DNA of 64,000 nucleotides, from contig NZ_LMEF01000001.1 in the NCBI RefSeq assembly GCF_001427905.1, positions 248,394 to 312,393 of the forward strand, written 5' to 3'. This stretch comes from Flavobacterium sp. Root420. Lineage in GTDB: Bacteria > Bacteroidota > Bacteroidia > Flavobacteriales > Flavobacteriaceae. Position 1 is the first letter of the stretch, and the number at the start of each line of letters is the position of its first letter. The position numbers were made by a program, and so were the translations under genes. Shown piece by piece: positions 51,893 through 60,969 of the stretch. The notes beneath the pieces were generated by a model. That model saw only the letters and a list, made by a program, of their open reading frames with translations, ran no database searches and was not told where the DNA came from.

Positions 51893-52963
51893 CTAAAACC
51901 AGCGTCTTTTCTTGAAATAGATAATCAAGGCTATTACCAATAAAAACATCGCTCCCATGACCATAAAATAGCCATTTCTTTCCTTAAGTTCCGGCATATA
52001 CTCGAAATTCATACCATATACTCCCACTATAAAAGTAAGCGGAATAAAAATGGCCGATATAATCGTTAGCGTTTTCATTATTTCGTTCATTTTTCGGCTT
52101 TGTTCCGAAAAATAAAAGTTAGAAGCGCTTTCTAATGAACTCATATCCGAATCAATTTGCTCCAGAAGCTCTAAACTTTTTTGATGCAGTCTGATAAAGA
52201 AATTAAACGTTTCTTTTTGAATCAGCTCATTTGTATCGTCATCCTTAATAGTTTTCAGATAATACAATGAATCGCGAAGCGGTATAATAGAACGTTTTAA
52301 AAAATTAAAATTATCTCGGTGATTCTCAATTTTTTCCAAAATAACAGGATCTGCTCCCTTTTTGGTTAAATCAATCAGTTCCTCAATATTCTCTTCTTCG
52401 TCTTCAATTGTAATGTAAAAATTTTCCATTACTGCATCCAATAATAAATAGAGCAAATAGTCCACTTTTTTAGTTCTTACAATTCCGGCATGCATGCGCA
52501 GACGCTCACGTATATGAGTAAAAAAATCACTTCTTTTCTCCTGAAATGAAATCAGAATTCCGTCTTTTAAAATAAAGCTCAACTGCTCTACTTTAAGGCC
52601 ATCAGAATACTCAGACGGCAAAAGTGATTTTATATTAAAAAATAAAACATCCCGTTGTTCTTCTAATTTCGTTCTTTTGGTAGTGTTTAAAATATCGGCC
52701 AATAAAAAGTCATCCAACTTAAAATGTTCCCCAATTGTCTTAATTAAGTCGATATTATTTAAGCCGTGAATATTCAGCCAATTATTTTTAGTGTAATCAA
52801 TGCAGGTATTTAAGGCAAAAACGGTAAATTTTTCATATTCGATAACATCAGCATCATCATATACAAAAAGCTGCATTTCTGATTCATGATCTTTATGAAT
52901 CCCAGTATACTCTAAACTAGTATGTTGCAGTTTACGTCCTTTTTTGTATTTTATCTTTCTCAT
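51893..52963 (-). CDS. corA: CorA-family magnesium/cobalt transporter
   Basis: The 356-residue product has a long cytoplasmic N-terminal domain with helices, then two C-terminal transmembrane helices with the selectivity signature GVYGMNFEYMPE (YGMN at about 317-320) and a basic KKRRWF end. It forms a pentameric Mg2+ channel. It is 53 bases upstream of pta on the minus strand, with its 5' side facing the REP element. Confidence 0.95.
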   Translation of the reverse strand: MRKIKYKKGRKLQHTSLEYTGIHKDHESEMQLFVYDDADVIEYEKFTVFALNTCIDYTKNNWLNIHGLNNIDLIKTIGEHFKLDDFLLADILNTTKRTKLEEQRDVLFFNIKSLLPSEYSDGLKVEQLSFILKDGILISFQEKRSDFFTHIRERLRMHAGIVRTKKVDYLLYLLLDAVMENFYITIEDEEENIEELIDLTKKGADPVILEKIENHRDNFNFLKRSIIPLRDSLYYLKTIKDDDTNELIQKETFNFFIRLHQKSLELLEQIDSDMSSLESASNFYFSEQSRKMNEIMKTLTIISAIFIPLTFIVGVYGMNFEYMPELKERNGYFMVMGAMFLLVIALIIYFKKRRWF

Positions 52964-53091
52964 TCAAAATGATTTATATAGTAATATTACAAAAAAGATT
53001 TTGAACCCGAAATGACAAATGTCATTTTGATAGAGATAAATTTTAAAAGAATTGCTTTTATTTGTAATATTTTTACTACTTATTAAAAATA

Positions 53092-53122
53092 AACCCGACA
53101 GGTTTTTAAAACCTGTCGGGTT
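53092..53122. repeat. REP palindrome, left of transposase
   Basis: AACCCGACAGGTTTT-T-AAAACCTGTCGGGTT is a perfect 15-bp palindrome around a single T. It is the reverse complement of the palindrome at 53769-53799, so the pair lies in inverted orientation. Confidence 0.92.
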
Positions 53123-53141
53123 GGATAACGATAATAAGAAC

Positions 53142-53744
53142 ATGCAAATAATTGAACCACTTGAATTTGGAAAATACTATCATATTTACAATAGAGGCAT
53201 TAACAGTGAAAATATTTTTAAGGAGAACAGAAACCATGAATATTTCTTAACTCTATATACTAAATATATTGATCCAATTGCAGATATGCTCGCGTGGTGT
53301 TTGCTTAAAAAGCATTTTCATTTATTGGTTAGGATTAAAACTTTTGACGAGATTACTCAAAATCAAAAAGGGGGCGAAGTCAATAAAACAGTCCCAGTTC
53401 ATCAATCCTTTGGTAATTTATTTAATGCTTACACAAAAGCAATAAATAAAGGATATAATAGACATGGTGCCTTATTTGAACGACCTTTTAAAAGAAAATT
53501 AATTGACAATAACACTTATTTACAATCTGTCATAAAATACATCCATTATAATCCAGTAAATCATGGCTTTTGTGAACACCCTATAGAATACCCATGGAGT
53601 TCTTATCTAACTTGTCTTTCTGAAAAACCAACTAAATTAAAACGTGAAAAAGTTATTTCCTTATTTAAAAATATTGAAGAATTAAAAACTTTCCATACTA
53701 AAAATGAAAATTTCGATTCGCTGGAAGAGTTTCTTAATTTATAA
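53142..53744 (+). CDS. REP-associated tyrosine transposase (RAYT, IS200-like Y1)
   Basis: From the ATG at 53142 the product is 200 residues; an upstream in-frame ATG (53052) would translate the REP palindrome itself and is rejected. The Y1 HUH motif HFHLLV is present, with the preceding WCLLKK. The catalytic Tyr region is in VIKYIHYNPVNHGF, and HGALFERPFKRK is a typical RAYT element. RAYTs cut and move REP sequences that flank them. Exactly that structure is seen here, with one inverted palindrome on each side. The gene is intact and could be active. Confidence 0.93.
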   Translation: MQIIEPLEFGKYYHIYNRGINSENIFKENRNHEYFLTLYTKYIDPIADMLAWCLLKKHFHLLVRIKTFDEITQNQKGGEVNKTVPVHQSFGNLFNAYTKAINKGYNRHGALFERPFKRKLIDNNTYLQSVIKYIHYNPVNHGFCEHPIEYPWSSYLTCLSEKPTKLKREKVISLFKNIEELKTFHTKNENFDSLEEFLNL

Positions 53745-53768
53745 ATAAACCTTTTTAACCGCACAGAA

Positions 53769-53799
53769 AACCCGACAGGTTTTAAAAACCTGTCGGGTT
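53769..53799. repeat. REP palindrome, right of transposase
   Basis: AACCCGACAGGTTTT-A-AAAACCTGTCGGGTT has 15-bp perfect arms with central A. It is identical to the left REP except for the centre base, which makes the two exact reverse complements. Confidence 0.92.
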
Positions 53800-53818
53800 C
53801 AAACATAAATCCATAAAA

Positions 53819-53845
53819 AAACCGAACTATTTTCTAGTCCGGTTT
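53819..53845 (-). terminator. Terminator of the DUF lipoprotein gene
   Basis: AAACCGAACTA-TTTTC-TAGTCCGGTTT is a stem with one A-C mismatch, 24 bases after the lipoprotein stop on the minus strand. It is nearly the same hairpin as the dnaK terminator at 54539. Confidence 0.75.
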
Positions 53846-53868
53846 CATCAATTATATAATACAAAGTT

Positions 53869-54399
53869 TTATTCAGACAATACAGTATAAGATAAATTGG
53901 TAAAAACTCCATTTTTTACGTCAAAAACATCAGGAGTAACTATTTTAGTTTGTAACACTCCTTCTTTTTTTGCTATAAAACTAAAAGTTCCGGAAACCGT
54001 TTTTTTCACAGGATCCATGGCTGTAATTGTTAATTTTCCGCTTTGGGCAAAATGCTCTGTATAAGTATTTCCATCAATTAAATAAGTGTTTACAAATAAC
54101 GCGTCAATATCGTCATTTTCCTCATCAAGAATATAGTCTTTTAATGGCATGGCATCAGCCGTGGTTAAGTCGCTTCCGCATGCTAAAGACAACATTTGAG
54201 AGTTATCCTGAATACTAATATCAAAACGTTGCGCTTTTGCACTTTTCACTTTAATTAAGGTAACACTATTAATTTTAGTTGGCTTCCATTCTACTTCATT
54301 TATAGTTGCTGAAACCGAGCTATTTTCATCGTTTTCATCACTACTGCAGCTTGTAAACAAAATAGATAATAACAATAATCCTCCAAGAATTTTCTTCAT
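53869..54399 (-). CDS. Small lipoprotein, DUF6252-like
   Basis: From the ATG at 54399 the product is 176 residues with a clear lipobox (MKKILGGLLLLSILFTSCSSDEN); the open frame from 54477 would put 26 residues before the signal. The mature part is beta-rich (VSATINEVEWKPT, FDISIQDNSQML, GKLTITAMDPVKKTVSGTFSF), which is like the DUF6252 type found in Flavobacteriia. The assignment is tentative and the function unknown. It is monocistronic. Confidence 0.7.
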   Translation of the reverse strand: MKKILGGLLLLSILFTSCSSDENDENSSVSATINEVEWKPTKINSVTLIKVKSAKAQRFDISIQDNSQMLSLACGSDLTTADAMPLKDYILDEENDDIDALFVNTYLIDGNTYTEHFAQSGKLTITAMDPVKKTVSGTFSFIAKKEGVLQTKIVTPDVFDVKNGVFTNLSYTVLSE

Positions 54400-54538
54400 A
54401 GTTTTTAGGTTAAGTTTTAGTTTGTTTTTTTCCAAATTAAACACTAAAACTTGTAAAAAAGGTACGGAAAACCTCATTCCTTGTAAATAATTCTAACTAA
54501 CACTTTACGAGATAGTCTGGGTCATTATTTTGCATAAA

Positions 54539-54566
54539 AAAACCGGACTATTTCTAGTCCGGTTTT
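54539..54566 (-). terminator. Terminator of dnaK
   Basis: AAAACCGGACTA-TTTC-TAGTCCGGTTTT forms a perfect 12-bp stem with T- and A-runs on both sides, 21 bases past the dnaK stop. Confidence 0.88.
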
Positions 54567-54587
54567 TCATTATTGTTAAAAGAAGAA

Positions 54588-56471
54588 TTATTTTACTTCT
54601 TCGAATTCAACGTCTTCAACATTGTCACCTTGCGATTGCTCTTGTTGTGGAGCTGCTTGTTGACCTTGATCACCTTGAGCATACATAGCTTCAGTTGCAG
54701 TTTTCCATGCAGCGTTCACATTGTCTAATCCTTTTTGGATAGCCTCAAGATCTTGAGATTGGTGAGCAAATCTTAATTCAGTCAAAGCAAACTCGATAGC
54801 AGTTTTGTGATCGTCAGTAAGCTTATCCCCTAACTCTTTCAACTGAGTTTCAGTTTGGAAGATAGTACTGTCAGCTTCATTTATTTTTTCAGCTTTAGCT
54901 CTTAAAACTTTATCAGACTCAGCGTTAGCTTCAGCATCTTGTTTCATTCTTTCGATTTCTTCAGAAGTTAATCCAGAAGAAGCTTCGATACGAATATCGT
55001 GAGATTTACCAGTTCCTTTATCAGTAGCAGTTACTTTGATGATACCATTAGCATCGATATCAAAAGCAACTTCGATTTGAGGAACCCCTCTTGGTGCTGG
55101 CGGAATACCGTCTAAGTGGAAGCGACCGATAGTTTTATTATCTACAGCCATAGCTCTGGCACCTTGAAGAACGTGTAGTTCAACAGATGGTTGAGAATCA
55201 GAAGCAGTAGAGAAAACTTGAGATTTTTTAGTTGGGATAGTTGTGTTAGCCTCAATTAATATAGTCATAACACCACCCATAGTTTCGATACCTAAAGATA
55301 AAGGCGTAACGTCAAGCAACAATACATCTTTTACATCTCCAGAAAGAACTCCACCTTGAATAGCTGCTCCAATTGCAACAACTTCATCAGGGTTAACTCC
55401 TTTAGACGCTTTTTTACCAAAGAATTTTTCAACTTCTTCAACAATTCTTGGGATACGGGTAGAACCACCAACCAAGATAACTTCGTCAATATCAGAAACA
55501 GATAAACCTGCATTTTTCAACGCTTTAGCAACTGGTGCCATAGAACGTTTTACTAATGAATCAGTTAATTTTTCAAATTGAGCTCTAGTTAATTTTTTAA
55601 CTAAGTGTTTTGGTCCAGAAGCTGTAGCAGTTACATAAGGTAAGTTGATTTCAGTTTCTGCAGAAGATGACAATTCAATTTTAGCTTTCTCAGCAGCTTC
55701 TTTTATACGTTGCAATGACATTGGATCAAGACGCAAATCGATACCTTCTTCAGCTTTAAATTCGTCAGCTAACCAGTCAATAATTGTATGGTCAAAATCA
55801 TCTCCTCCTAAGTGAGTGTCTCCATCAGTAGACAATACTTCGAAAACTCCGTCTCCTAATTCAAGAACAGAAATATCAAAAGTACCTCCACCTAAATCGT
55901 AAACAGCAATTTTTTGATCCGTTCCTTTTTTATCTAATCCGTAAGCAAGTGCAGCAGCAGTTGGCTCGTTGATGATACGCATAACTTTAAGACCAGCAAT
56001 TTCACCAGCTTCTTTAGTAGCCTGACGTTGTGCATCGTTAAAGTAAGCAGGAACAGTGATAACCGCTTCAGTAACTGTTTGACCTAAATAGTCTTCAGCA
56101 GTTTTTTTCATTTTTTGAAGAGTCATTGCAGACAATTCTTGTGCAGTGTACAAACGACCGTCAATATCCACACGTGGTGTATTGTTATCCCCTTTTACTA
56201 CTGAATAAGGAACTCTTTTTGCTTCCTCAGTGATTTCAGCAAAAGAATGTCCCATAAAACGTTTGATAGAAGCAATAGTCTTTGTTGGATTAGTTACTGC
56301 TTGTCTTTTTGCAGGATCACCTACTTTAATTTCGCCACCTTCAACAAAAGCGATGATAGATGGAGTTGTTCTTTTTCCTTCTGCGTTAGGAATAACAACT
56401 GCTTCGTTACCTTCCATTACAGAAACACAAGAGTTCGTCGTACCTAAGTCAATTCCGATTATTTTACCCAT
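54588..56471 (-). CDS. dnaK: Hsp70 chaperone DnaK
   Basis: The 627-residue product opens with [20 protein letters not shown] and carries [43 protein letters not shown], and [10 protein letters not shown], then the peptide-binding domain and a Gln-rich lid ending EDVEFEEVK. It is a monocistronic heat-shock gene; grpE and dnaJ are not adjacent, as in other Bacteroidota. Upstream lies a sigma54-like site at 56521-56537 and an inverted TTGTCAG/CTGACAA pair. Confidence 0.98.
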   Translation of the reverse strand: MGKIIGIDLGTTNSCVSVMEGNEAVVIPNAEGKRTTPSIIAFVEGGEIKVGDPAKRQAVTNPTKTIASIKRFMGHSFAEITEEAKRVPYSVVKGDNNTPRVDIDGRLYTAQELSAMTLQKMKKTAEDYLGQTVTEAVITVPAYFNDAQRQATKEAGEIAGLKVMRIINEPTAAALAYGLDKKGTDQKIAVYDLGGGTFDISVLELGDGVFEVLSTDGDTHLGGDDFDHTIIDWLADEFKAEEGIDLRLDPMSLQRIKEAAEKAKIELSSSAETEINLPYVTATASGPKHLVKKLTRAQFEKLTDSLVKRSMAPVAKALKNAGLSVSDIDEVILVGGSTRIPRIVEEVEKFFGKKASKGVNPDEVVAIGAAIQGGVLSGDVKDVLLLDVTPLSLGIETMGGVMTILIEANTTIPTKKSQVFSTASDSQPSVELHVLQGARAMAVDNKTIGRFHLDGIPPAPRGVPQIEVAFDIDANGIIKVTATDKGTGKSHDIRIEASSGLTSEEIERMKQDAEANAESDKVLRAKAEKINEADSTIFQTETQLKELGDKLTDDHKTAIEFALTELRFAHQSQDLEAIQKGLDNVNAAWKTATEAMYAQGDQGQQAAPQQEQSQGDNVEDVEFEEVK

Positions 56472-56520
56472 TTTTTATATATTTAATTTTGATATACATT
56501 TTATAACTCAGGTGGCATAA

Positions 56521-56537
56521 GTCAATCTTTGTGCCAA
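56521..56537 (-). promoter_or_regulatory. Sigma54-like -24/-12 site upstream of dnaK
   Basis: On the minus strand TTGGCAC-AAAGA-TTGAC resembles TGGCAC-N5-TTGC. The GG and the spacing fit, but the -12 GC is GA, which is normally damaging. The dnaK ATG is 50 bases away and a start site near 56510 would leave a leader of about 39 bases. Confidence 0.4.
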
Positions 56538-56676
56538 TATAAAAAACCAAAGTAAATTGTCAGTTTTCATGTCGGCACACTAAAAATCATCTGACAACAT
56601 GACATTTTTAAAACCTGACAGGAGTGGCATATCAGTATGTTAGGTGTCATTATCAGGAGTTCTTCTTATTTTTTAA

Positions 56677-56764
56677 GGAGCTATTTCCCGCTTTCGGCTA
56701 TATCTTTTTTAAGGCAAAGAAAAATTGCCTCAAAAAAGGATACCGCCTCTATCGGGGCTGGGGC
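56677..56764 (-). repeat. Long-hairpin intergenic element, copy B
   Basis: On the minus strand it starts CCAGCCCCGATAGAGG, then GGTATCCTTTTTT, an inner hairpin GAGGCAA..TTTGCCTT, AAAAAAGATATAGC and ends GCGGGAAATAGCTCC. The border words match those of copy A at 28240-28388 in the same order, while the core differs. It lies between dnaK and the HEAT-like gene. Confidence 0.85.
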
Positions 56765-56844
56765 ACCTATTTTCATTAGAGATTTATGTATGAATAATAT
56801 TAAAATAATTATATTTAGCCAAACAAAATTCATACTTATATGCC

Positions 56845-57408
56845 ATGATAGAAAAATTAAGACAAGATTTCGCAGAACACCTAAAAAAAAGCAGACGCTC
56901 AAAATTAGAAATAGTAGAAAGCCTCCCTTTTCCAATAGAATCCAAAAATGAAATTGGGAGAAAAATTATAAAAGAAATTATCGCTTCTAAAAATAGCGAT
57001 GACATGGAGTTTTGTCTTTTATTACTTTGGGTAGTAGACGAAGATGATGACTGTATAGATCTGCTTCACGAAATACTATTAGAACCTTGGCATAGAAAAT
57101 ACGATGATATTATTCATAACCTACAATGGAGACAGCACCCATCCAGCGTGCCTACAATTAAAATCGCAATTCAGCAGAAATATCCTTTTCTGGAAGCTTA
57201 CAGCACCGGAACAGGGCAATTTATAAATCAATGCGGACATGCATTAAAAAGCATTGGAACTGAAGAAGCTATAGAAGCAATAAAAGATTTAGCTGAAAAC
57301 TCAGAAGATCCTATTGTTAAAGTAGAAATGATTTACAGACTTAGTAAAATATTTCCAACAGATGATCCAGAAGACGAAGAACTCCCTAGATGGTATGACT
57401 TTGACTAA
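56845..57408 (+). CDS. HEAT-repeat-like protein, unknown
   Basis: The 187-residue product is acidic and mostly helical. It contains repeated helix pairs (MEFCLLLLWVVDEDDDCIDLLHE, then GHALKSIGTEEAIEAIKDLAE), in the style of HEAT/ARM or leucine-rich variant repeats. No signal or membrane helix is seen. HEAT-like acidic proteins of this size are often immunity proteins of polymorphic toxins, but no toxin gene is next to it, so that role is only a guess. It follows the repeat element, and the NhaP-like antiporter gene lies 25 bases downstream. Confidence 0.7.
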   Translation: MIEKLRQDFAEHLKKSRRSKLEIVESLPFPIESKNEIGRKIIKEIIASKNSDDMEFCLLLLWVVDEDDDCIDLLHEILLEPWHRKYDDIIHNLQWRQHPSSVPTIKIAIQQKYPFLEAYSTGTGQFINQCGHALKSIGTEEAIEAIKDLAENSEDPIVKVEMIYRLSKIFPTDDPEDEELPRWYDFD

Positions 57409-57433
57409 CTATAATATCATTCGATAAAAAAAA

Positions 57434-58699
57434 ATGGAAAACTACACCATCATCATTTTTATTCTGGCCATTGTAATCGGACTTTCTGCTTTTGCTGACA
57501 AATCAAAAATCCCTTATCCCATTCTGTTGGTTATTGTCGGAATCGGAATTGGTTTTATTCCAACAATGGCCGAAATCGAAATCAATCCGGAGATTATCTT
57601 TCTAATATTTCTGCCTCCTTTATTGTATGATGCTTCATTTAATATTTCTCCAAAACATTTTAAAACTAATCTTAGTACGATAAGTACATTGGCAATACCG
57701 CTCGTTTTTCTAACGACTTTTTGGATTGCCGTAGTTTCCCATTATATGATTCCCGGTATGACCTGGCCGTTATCCTTTGTACTAGGAGCCATACTTTCTG
57801 CTACTGATGCCGTGGCCGCCGTGAACGTAACAAAAGGCCTCGCTATACCCGAAAAAACGATCACAATACTAGAAGGCGAAAGTTTAATTAATGATGCTTC
57901 AGCATTAGTTGCTTATCGTTTTGCAGTAGCAACCGCTATGGGTTCTGCTTTTATAATCTGGAAAGCAACATTGGAATTTGTGCTCTTATTAGGCGGTGGA
58001 TTCCTGGTTGGTTTTATAATGGCTAAAATTCTGGCTTTCATCCTTACCAAAGTTCGCAAAAACATAAATGTTACAGTTAGTTTTATGCTTCTCATGCCTT
58101 TTGTTACTTACTTAATTGCAGAACATCTACATGTTTCCGGAGTAATTGCAGTGGTCTGCTTAGGTTTGGCTATATCACGTTTCAGTAATAAAATCTTTCC
58201 AGAAAGCTTAAAGAACAATTCTAAAAACCTTTGGGACGTCATTATTTTTATTCTAAACGGATTAATTTTTATTCTCATCGGACTTAATTTTCGATACATT
58301 TTAAAAGACATTGACGACAATATGATTCTGCCATATATTGGTTATGCCGCTATTATTACTATTGTAGCGTTATTAACGAGAATGGTAAGGGTGTTTTTTC
58401 AAAAAGTAAACCTGCAAAAAGCTTTTCAAAAGAATGATAAAAAGAAACGAAAAGTCAGTGAACATGCTTTACTTGATTCCAAAAATAGCTTTATTATCAG
58501 CTGGTCCGGAATGCGCGGCATCGTTTCTTTGGCGATTGCTTTAGGTTTGCCAAAATTACTTCCGGACGGAACCCCTTTTCCGGAACGAAATGCAATAGTA
58601 TTTATTTCTGTTGCTGTTGTGCTTTTAACCATTGTAGGACAAGGACTTTCACTTCCGTGGATTGTCAAAAAATTAAATATAAAAGAGGAAGAAAAATAA
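57434..58699 (+). CDS. CPA1-family Na+/H+ antiporter (NhaP/NhaK type)
   Basis: The 421-residue protein has about 12 transmembrane helices with the CPA1 signatures: FLPPLLYDASF, LGAILSATDAVAAVNV (the transport Asp region), EGESLINDASALVAYR (Asn-Asp pair), and SWSGMRGIVSLAIALGLP. It exchanges cytoplasmic Na+ (or K+) for protons. It may be co-transcribed with the HEAT-like gene before it. Confidence 0.93.
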   Translation: MENYTIIIFILAIVIGLSAFADKSKIPYPILLVIVGIGIGFIPTMAEIEINPEIIFLIFLPPLLYDASFNISPKHFKTNLSTISTLAIPLVFLTTFWIAVVSHYMIPGMTWPLSFVLGAILSATDAVAAVNVTKGLAIPEKTITILEGESLINDASALVAYRFAVATAMGSAFIIWKATLEFVLLLGGGFLVGFIMAKILAFILTKVRKNINVTVSFMLLMPFVTYLIAEHLHVSGVIAVVCLGLAISRFSNKIFPESLKNNSKNLWDVIIFILNGLIFILIGLNFRYILKDIDDNMILPYIGYAAIITIVALLTRMVRVFFQKVNLQKAFQKNDKKKRKVSEHALLDSKNSFIISWSGMRGIVSLAIALGLPKLLPDGTPFPERNAIVFISVAVVLLTIVGQGLSLPWIVKKLNIKEEEK

Positions 58700-58791
58700 T
58701 TTTTTAAAAAAAATAAAATAATTTGTCCAATTCTGAAAGTTCGATTGTTATTCCATTATAACAACATTTATAAACATTAAATTTAAACAAA

Positions 58792-59244
58792 ATGGAAAAT
58801 CGAATTAACATTCACGAAAAAGGACAAGAAGCAATCAAAACACTATACCCAATTAACGGGTATTTAAAAAAATCTCCACTAGAGCAATCACTTATCGAAT
58901 TAGTTCTTTTTAGAGTTTCACAAATCAATAAATGCGCTTACTGCCTTGACATGCATTATAAAGATGCACGACACAAAGGCGAGACAGAACAAAGATTATA
59001 CGGTTTAAGTGCCTGGAGAGAAACTTCTTATTACACCAATCGCGAAAGAGCTGCATTTGCATGGGCAGAAGCTTTAACAAAATGTGATGTGACAGATTCA
59101 GTGTATAACGAAGCAGCAAAAGAATTTTCAGAACAAGAATTAATTGATTTAACTTTAGCAATCGCAAGCATTAATACCTGGAACCGCATTAATCTTGCTT
59201 TTCCTAACGAACCCGGAACTTACAAAGTAGGTCAATTTGGTTAA
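58792..59244 (+). CDS. Carboxymuconolactone decarboxylase/AhpD-like protein
   Basis: The 150-residue product is a helical AhpD-like domain with the redox motif NKCAYCLDMHYKDARHKGE (CxxC plus His). ALTKCDVTDSVYNEAAKEFSEQEL and a LTLAIASINTWNRINLAF end follow, typical of the YkvA/AhpD-related branch of peroxidase-like CMD proteins. It leads a three-gene set with a DGPF/YCII protein (101 bases on) and an ECF42-type sigma factor. CMD proteins are a hallmark partner of ECF41 sigma factors. A TGTCCA word sits at 58724-58729. Confidence 0.9.
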   Translation: MENRINIHEKGQEAIKTLYPINGYLKKSPLEQSLIELVLFRVSQINKCAYCLDMHYKDARHKGETEQRLYGLSAWRETSYYTNRERAAFAWAEALTKCDVTDSVYNEAAKEFSEQELIDLTLAIASINTWNRINLAFPNEPGTYKVGQFG

Positions 59245-59345
59245 TTAAAATAGTTTATTACAGATTTTTCAGTTGATAAATTCTCAATTTGGGAAATCTG
59301 TAGTAAAAATTAAAACAAAGTTTTATAACATCAAAAAACAACATC

Positions 59346-59696
59346 ATGAACGAATTTGTATTAATATTTCGCAGAGATTTTAGCACCAAAGAAACGCAAC
59401 CTTCACCACAGGAATTGCAAGATTCATTAAAATTGTGGCAGGACTGGCTGGGCGGAATTGCAGCGCAGGACAAACTGGCAAAACCTTTGCAACGCTGGGA
59501 TGGAGCAGGGAAAATTGTAACTACAAATAAAAGCGTCATCAATGGCCCTTATGCCGAGATCAAAGAGTCAATTGGCGGATTAATTATGATAAAAGCAGCA
59601 GATTATGATGAAGCTGTAGCTATTGCAAACGGGTGCCCAATATTAGATTTAGGCGGTAATGTCGAAATACGTATGGCTGTTACAGGAACGCACTAA
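59346..59696 (+). CDS. YCII-related DGPF-domain protein
   Basis: The 116-residue product has the YCII/DGPF fold: NEFVLIFRRDF at the start, LQDSLKLWQDWLGGIAAQ, and the eponymous motif as NGPYAEIKESIGGLIMIKA (D replaced by N, F by Y). Its gene is 43 bases before the sigma factor gene. DGPF proteins are the typical genetic partner of ECF42 sigma factors, but their biochemical role is unknown. Confidence 0.92.
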   Translation: MNEFVLIFRRDFSTKETQPSPQELQDSLKLWQDWLGGIAAQDKLAKPLQRWDGAGKIVTTNKSVINGPYAEIKESIGGLIMIKAADYDEAVAIANGCPILDLGGNVEIRMAVTGTH

Positions 59697-59739
59697 TTTT
59701 TAAATCAACTTTTATTACTGATCGCACTTTACTAAAATT

Positions 59740-60969
59740 ATGGAGCAAAGTCAGCTTTTACCCAATTTATTCAGAACAGAGTATCGAAAAATAGTTTCGG
59801 TGCTCTGTTATTTATTTGGAATCGAAAATATCGAGATTGCCGAAGACATTACAAGTGATACCTTTCTGGCGGCAACCGAAACATGGAGCATAAAAGGAAT
59901 TCCCGAAAACCCAACGGCCTGGCTCTATACAGTGGCTAAAAACAAAACCAAAAATTACCTGAAACGAAATGCTCTTTTCGAACAAAAGCTTTCTGTTGAG
60001 ATAAAACATACAGCAAATAAATCAGAAGAAATTGATATTGATTTATCAAACAAAAATATTAATGATAGTCAATTGGCTATGATATTTACCGTTTGTAATC
60101 CTGTAAATTCAGGCGAAGCCCAAATTGCACTCGCTTTAAATTTATTGTGCGGATTTGGAATTCAGGAAATATCAGATGCTTTTTTAACCAATAAAGAAGT
60201 CATTTACAAAAGAATCAATAGAGCCAAAGAAAAACTCAAAGAAGCCAATATAAAAATTGAACAGCCCACCATTTCTGAAATTAACAATAGATTAGAAACT
60301 GTTTTAACAACTTTATATTTATTGTTTTCTGAAGGTTATTATTCGACTTCGCAAAATACCATTCTCCGTAAAGATCTTTGTGCCGAAGCCATGAGATTGA
60401 CTTTTTTATTAATCGAAAATCCAACAACTAATCTTCCGGCCGTAAACGCATTACTTTCCTTAATGTGTTTTCATAGTTCCAGATTTGATGCCAGAACAAA
60501 CGAAAATGGCGAAACGATCTTATATCAGGATCAGGATGAATCATTATGGAATCAGGAATTAATTGAAAAAGGACAATTTTATTTAGTACAGGCATCAACC
60601 GGAAACAAACTTTCAAAATACCATCTTGAAGCCAGTATAGCCTATTGGCACACGCAGAAAGAAGATACTCCTGAAAAATGGCAAAATATTCTGCAACTTT
60701 ACAATCATTTGCTCATTTTAGAATATTCGCCTATTGCTGCTTTAAACAGAACTTTTGCTTTAGCCAAAACAAATGGCAAACAGGCAGCTATTATAGAAGC
60801 TGAAAAACTAAATCTTACTGAAAATCCTTTTTATTATTCTTTATTAGGAAATCTTTATACCGATATTGACAATACAAAAGCCATTCAAAATTTCGAAAAA
60901 GCGCTAAAAATCACTAATTCTCCGGCTGATAAGACAACTATACTTAAAAATATTAGTTTGATTAAATAA
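59740..60969 (+). CDS. ECF42-type RNA polymerase sigma factor with TPR-like extension
   Basis: The 409-residue product is more than twice the size of ordinary ECF sigmas. Region 2 spans about 10-80 (RTEYRKIVSVLCYLFG, AEDITSDTFLAATETW, PTAWLYTVAKNKTKNYLKR). Region 4 spans about 115-170 (ALNLLCGFGIQEISDAFL, KRINRAKEKLKE). A DUF6596 helical extension carries LFSEGYYSTSQNTILRKDLCAEAMRL, and TPR-like repeats reach the C-terminus. This is the ECF42 architecture, in which the extension is needed for function and no anti-sigma gene is adjacent. It lies after the DGPF gene. Confidence 0.93.
   Translation: MEQSQLLPNLFRTEYRKIVSVLCYLFGIENIEIAEDITSDTFLAATETWSIKGIPENPTAWLYTVAKNKTKNYLKRNALFEQKLSVEIKHTANKSEEIDIDLSNKNINDSQLAMIFTVCNPVNSGEAQIALALNLLCGFGIQEISDAFLTNKEVIYKRINRAKEKLKEANIKIEQPTISEINNRLETVLTTLYLLFSEGYYSTSQNTILRKDLCAEAMRLTFLLIENPTTNLPAVNALLSLMCFHSSRFDARTNENGETILYQDQDESLWNQELIEKGQFYLVQASTGNKLSKYHLEASIAYWHTQKEDTPEKWQNILQLYNHLLILEYSPIAALNRTFALAKTNGKQAAIIEAEKLNLTENPFYYSLLGNLYTDIDNTKAIQNFEKALKITNSPADKTTILKNISLIK

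Larger units (their letters stand above)
56472..56844. other. 373-base gap dnaK-HEAT gene
   Basis: Besides the sigma54-like site and the long-hairpin element copy B, the gap holds TTGTCAG (56557-56563) facing CTGACAA (56591-56597), then two more TGACA words and AAAACCTGACAGG (56609-56621), a degenerate half of the REP palindrome. No gene is supported there. Confidence 0.7.

Noticed and set aside
53052..53141. Upstream start for the RAYT gene
   Set aside because: These codons would translate the REP palindrome; the typical RAYT N-terminus (EPLEFGKYYHIYNRG) begins just after 53142.
58724..58747. ECF42 promoter TGTCCA...CGATTG
   Set aside because: The spacing between the two words is 12 bases, shorter than expected for ECF promoters, so it is not listed as a feature.
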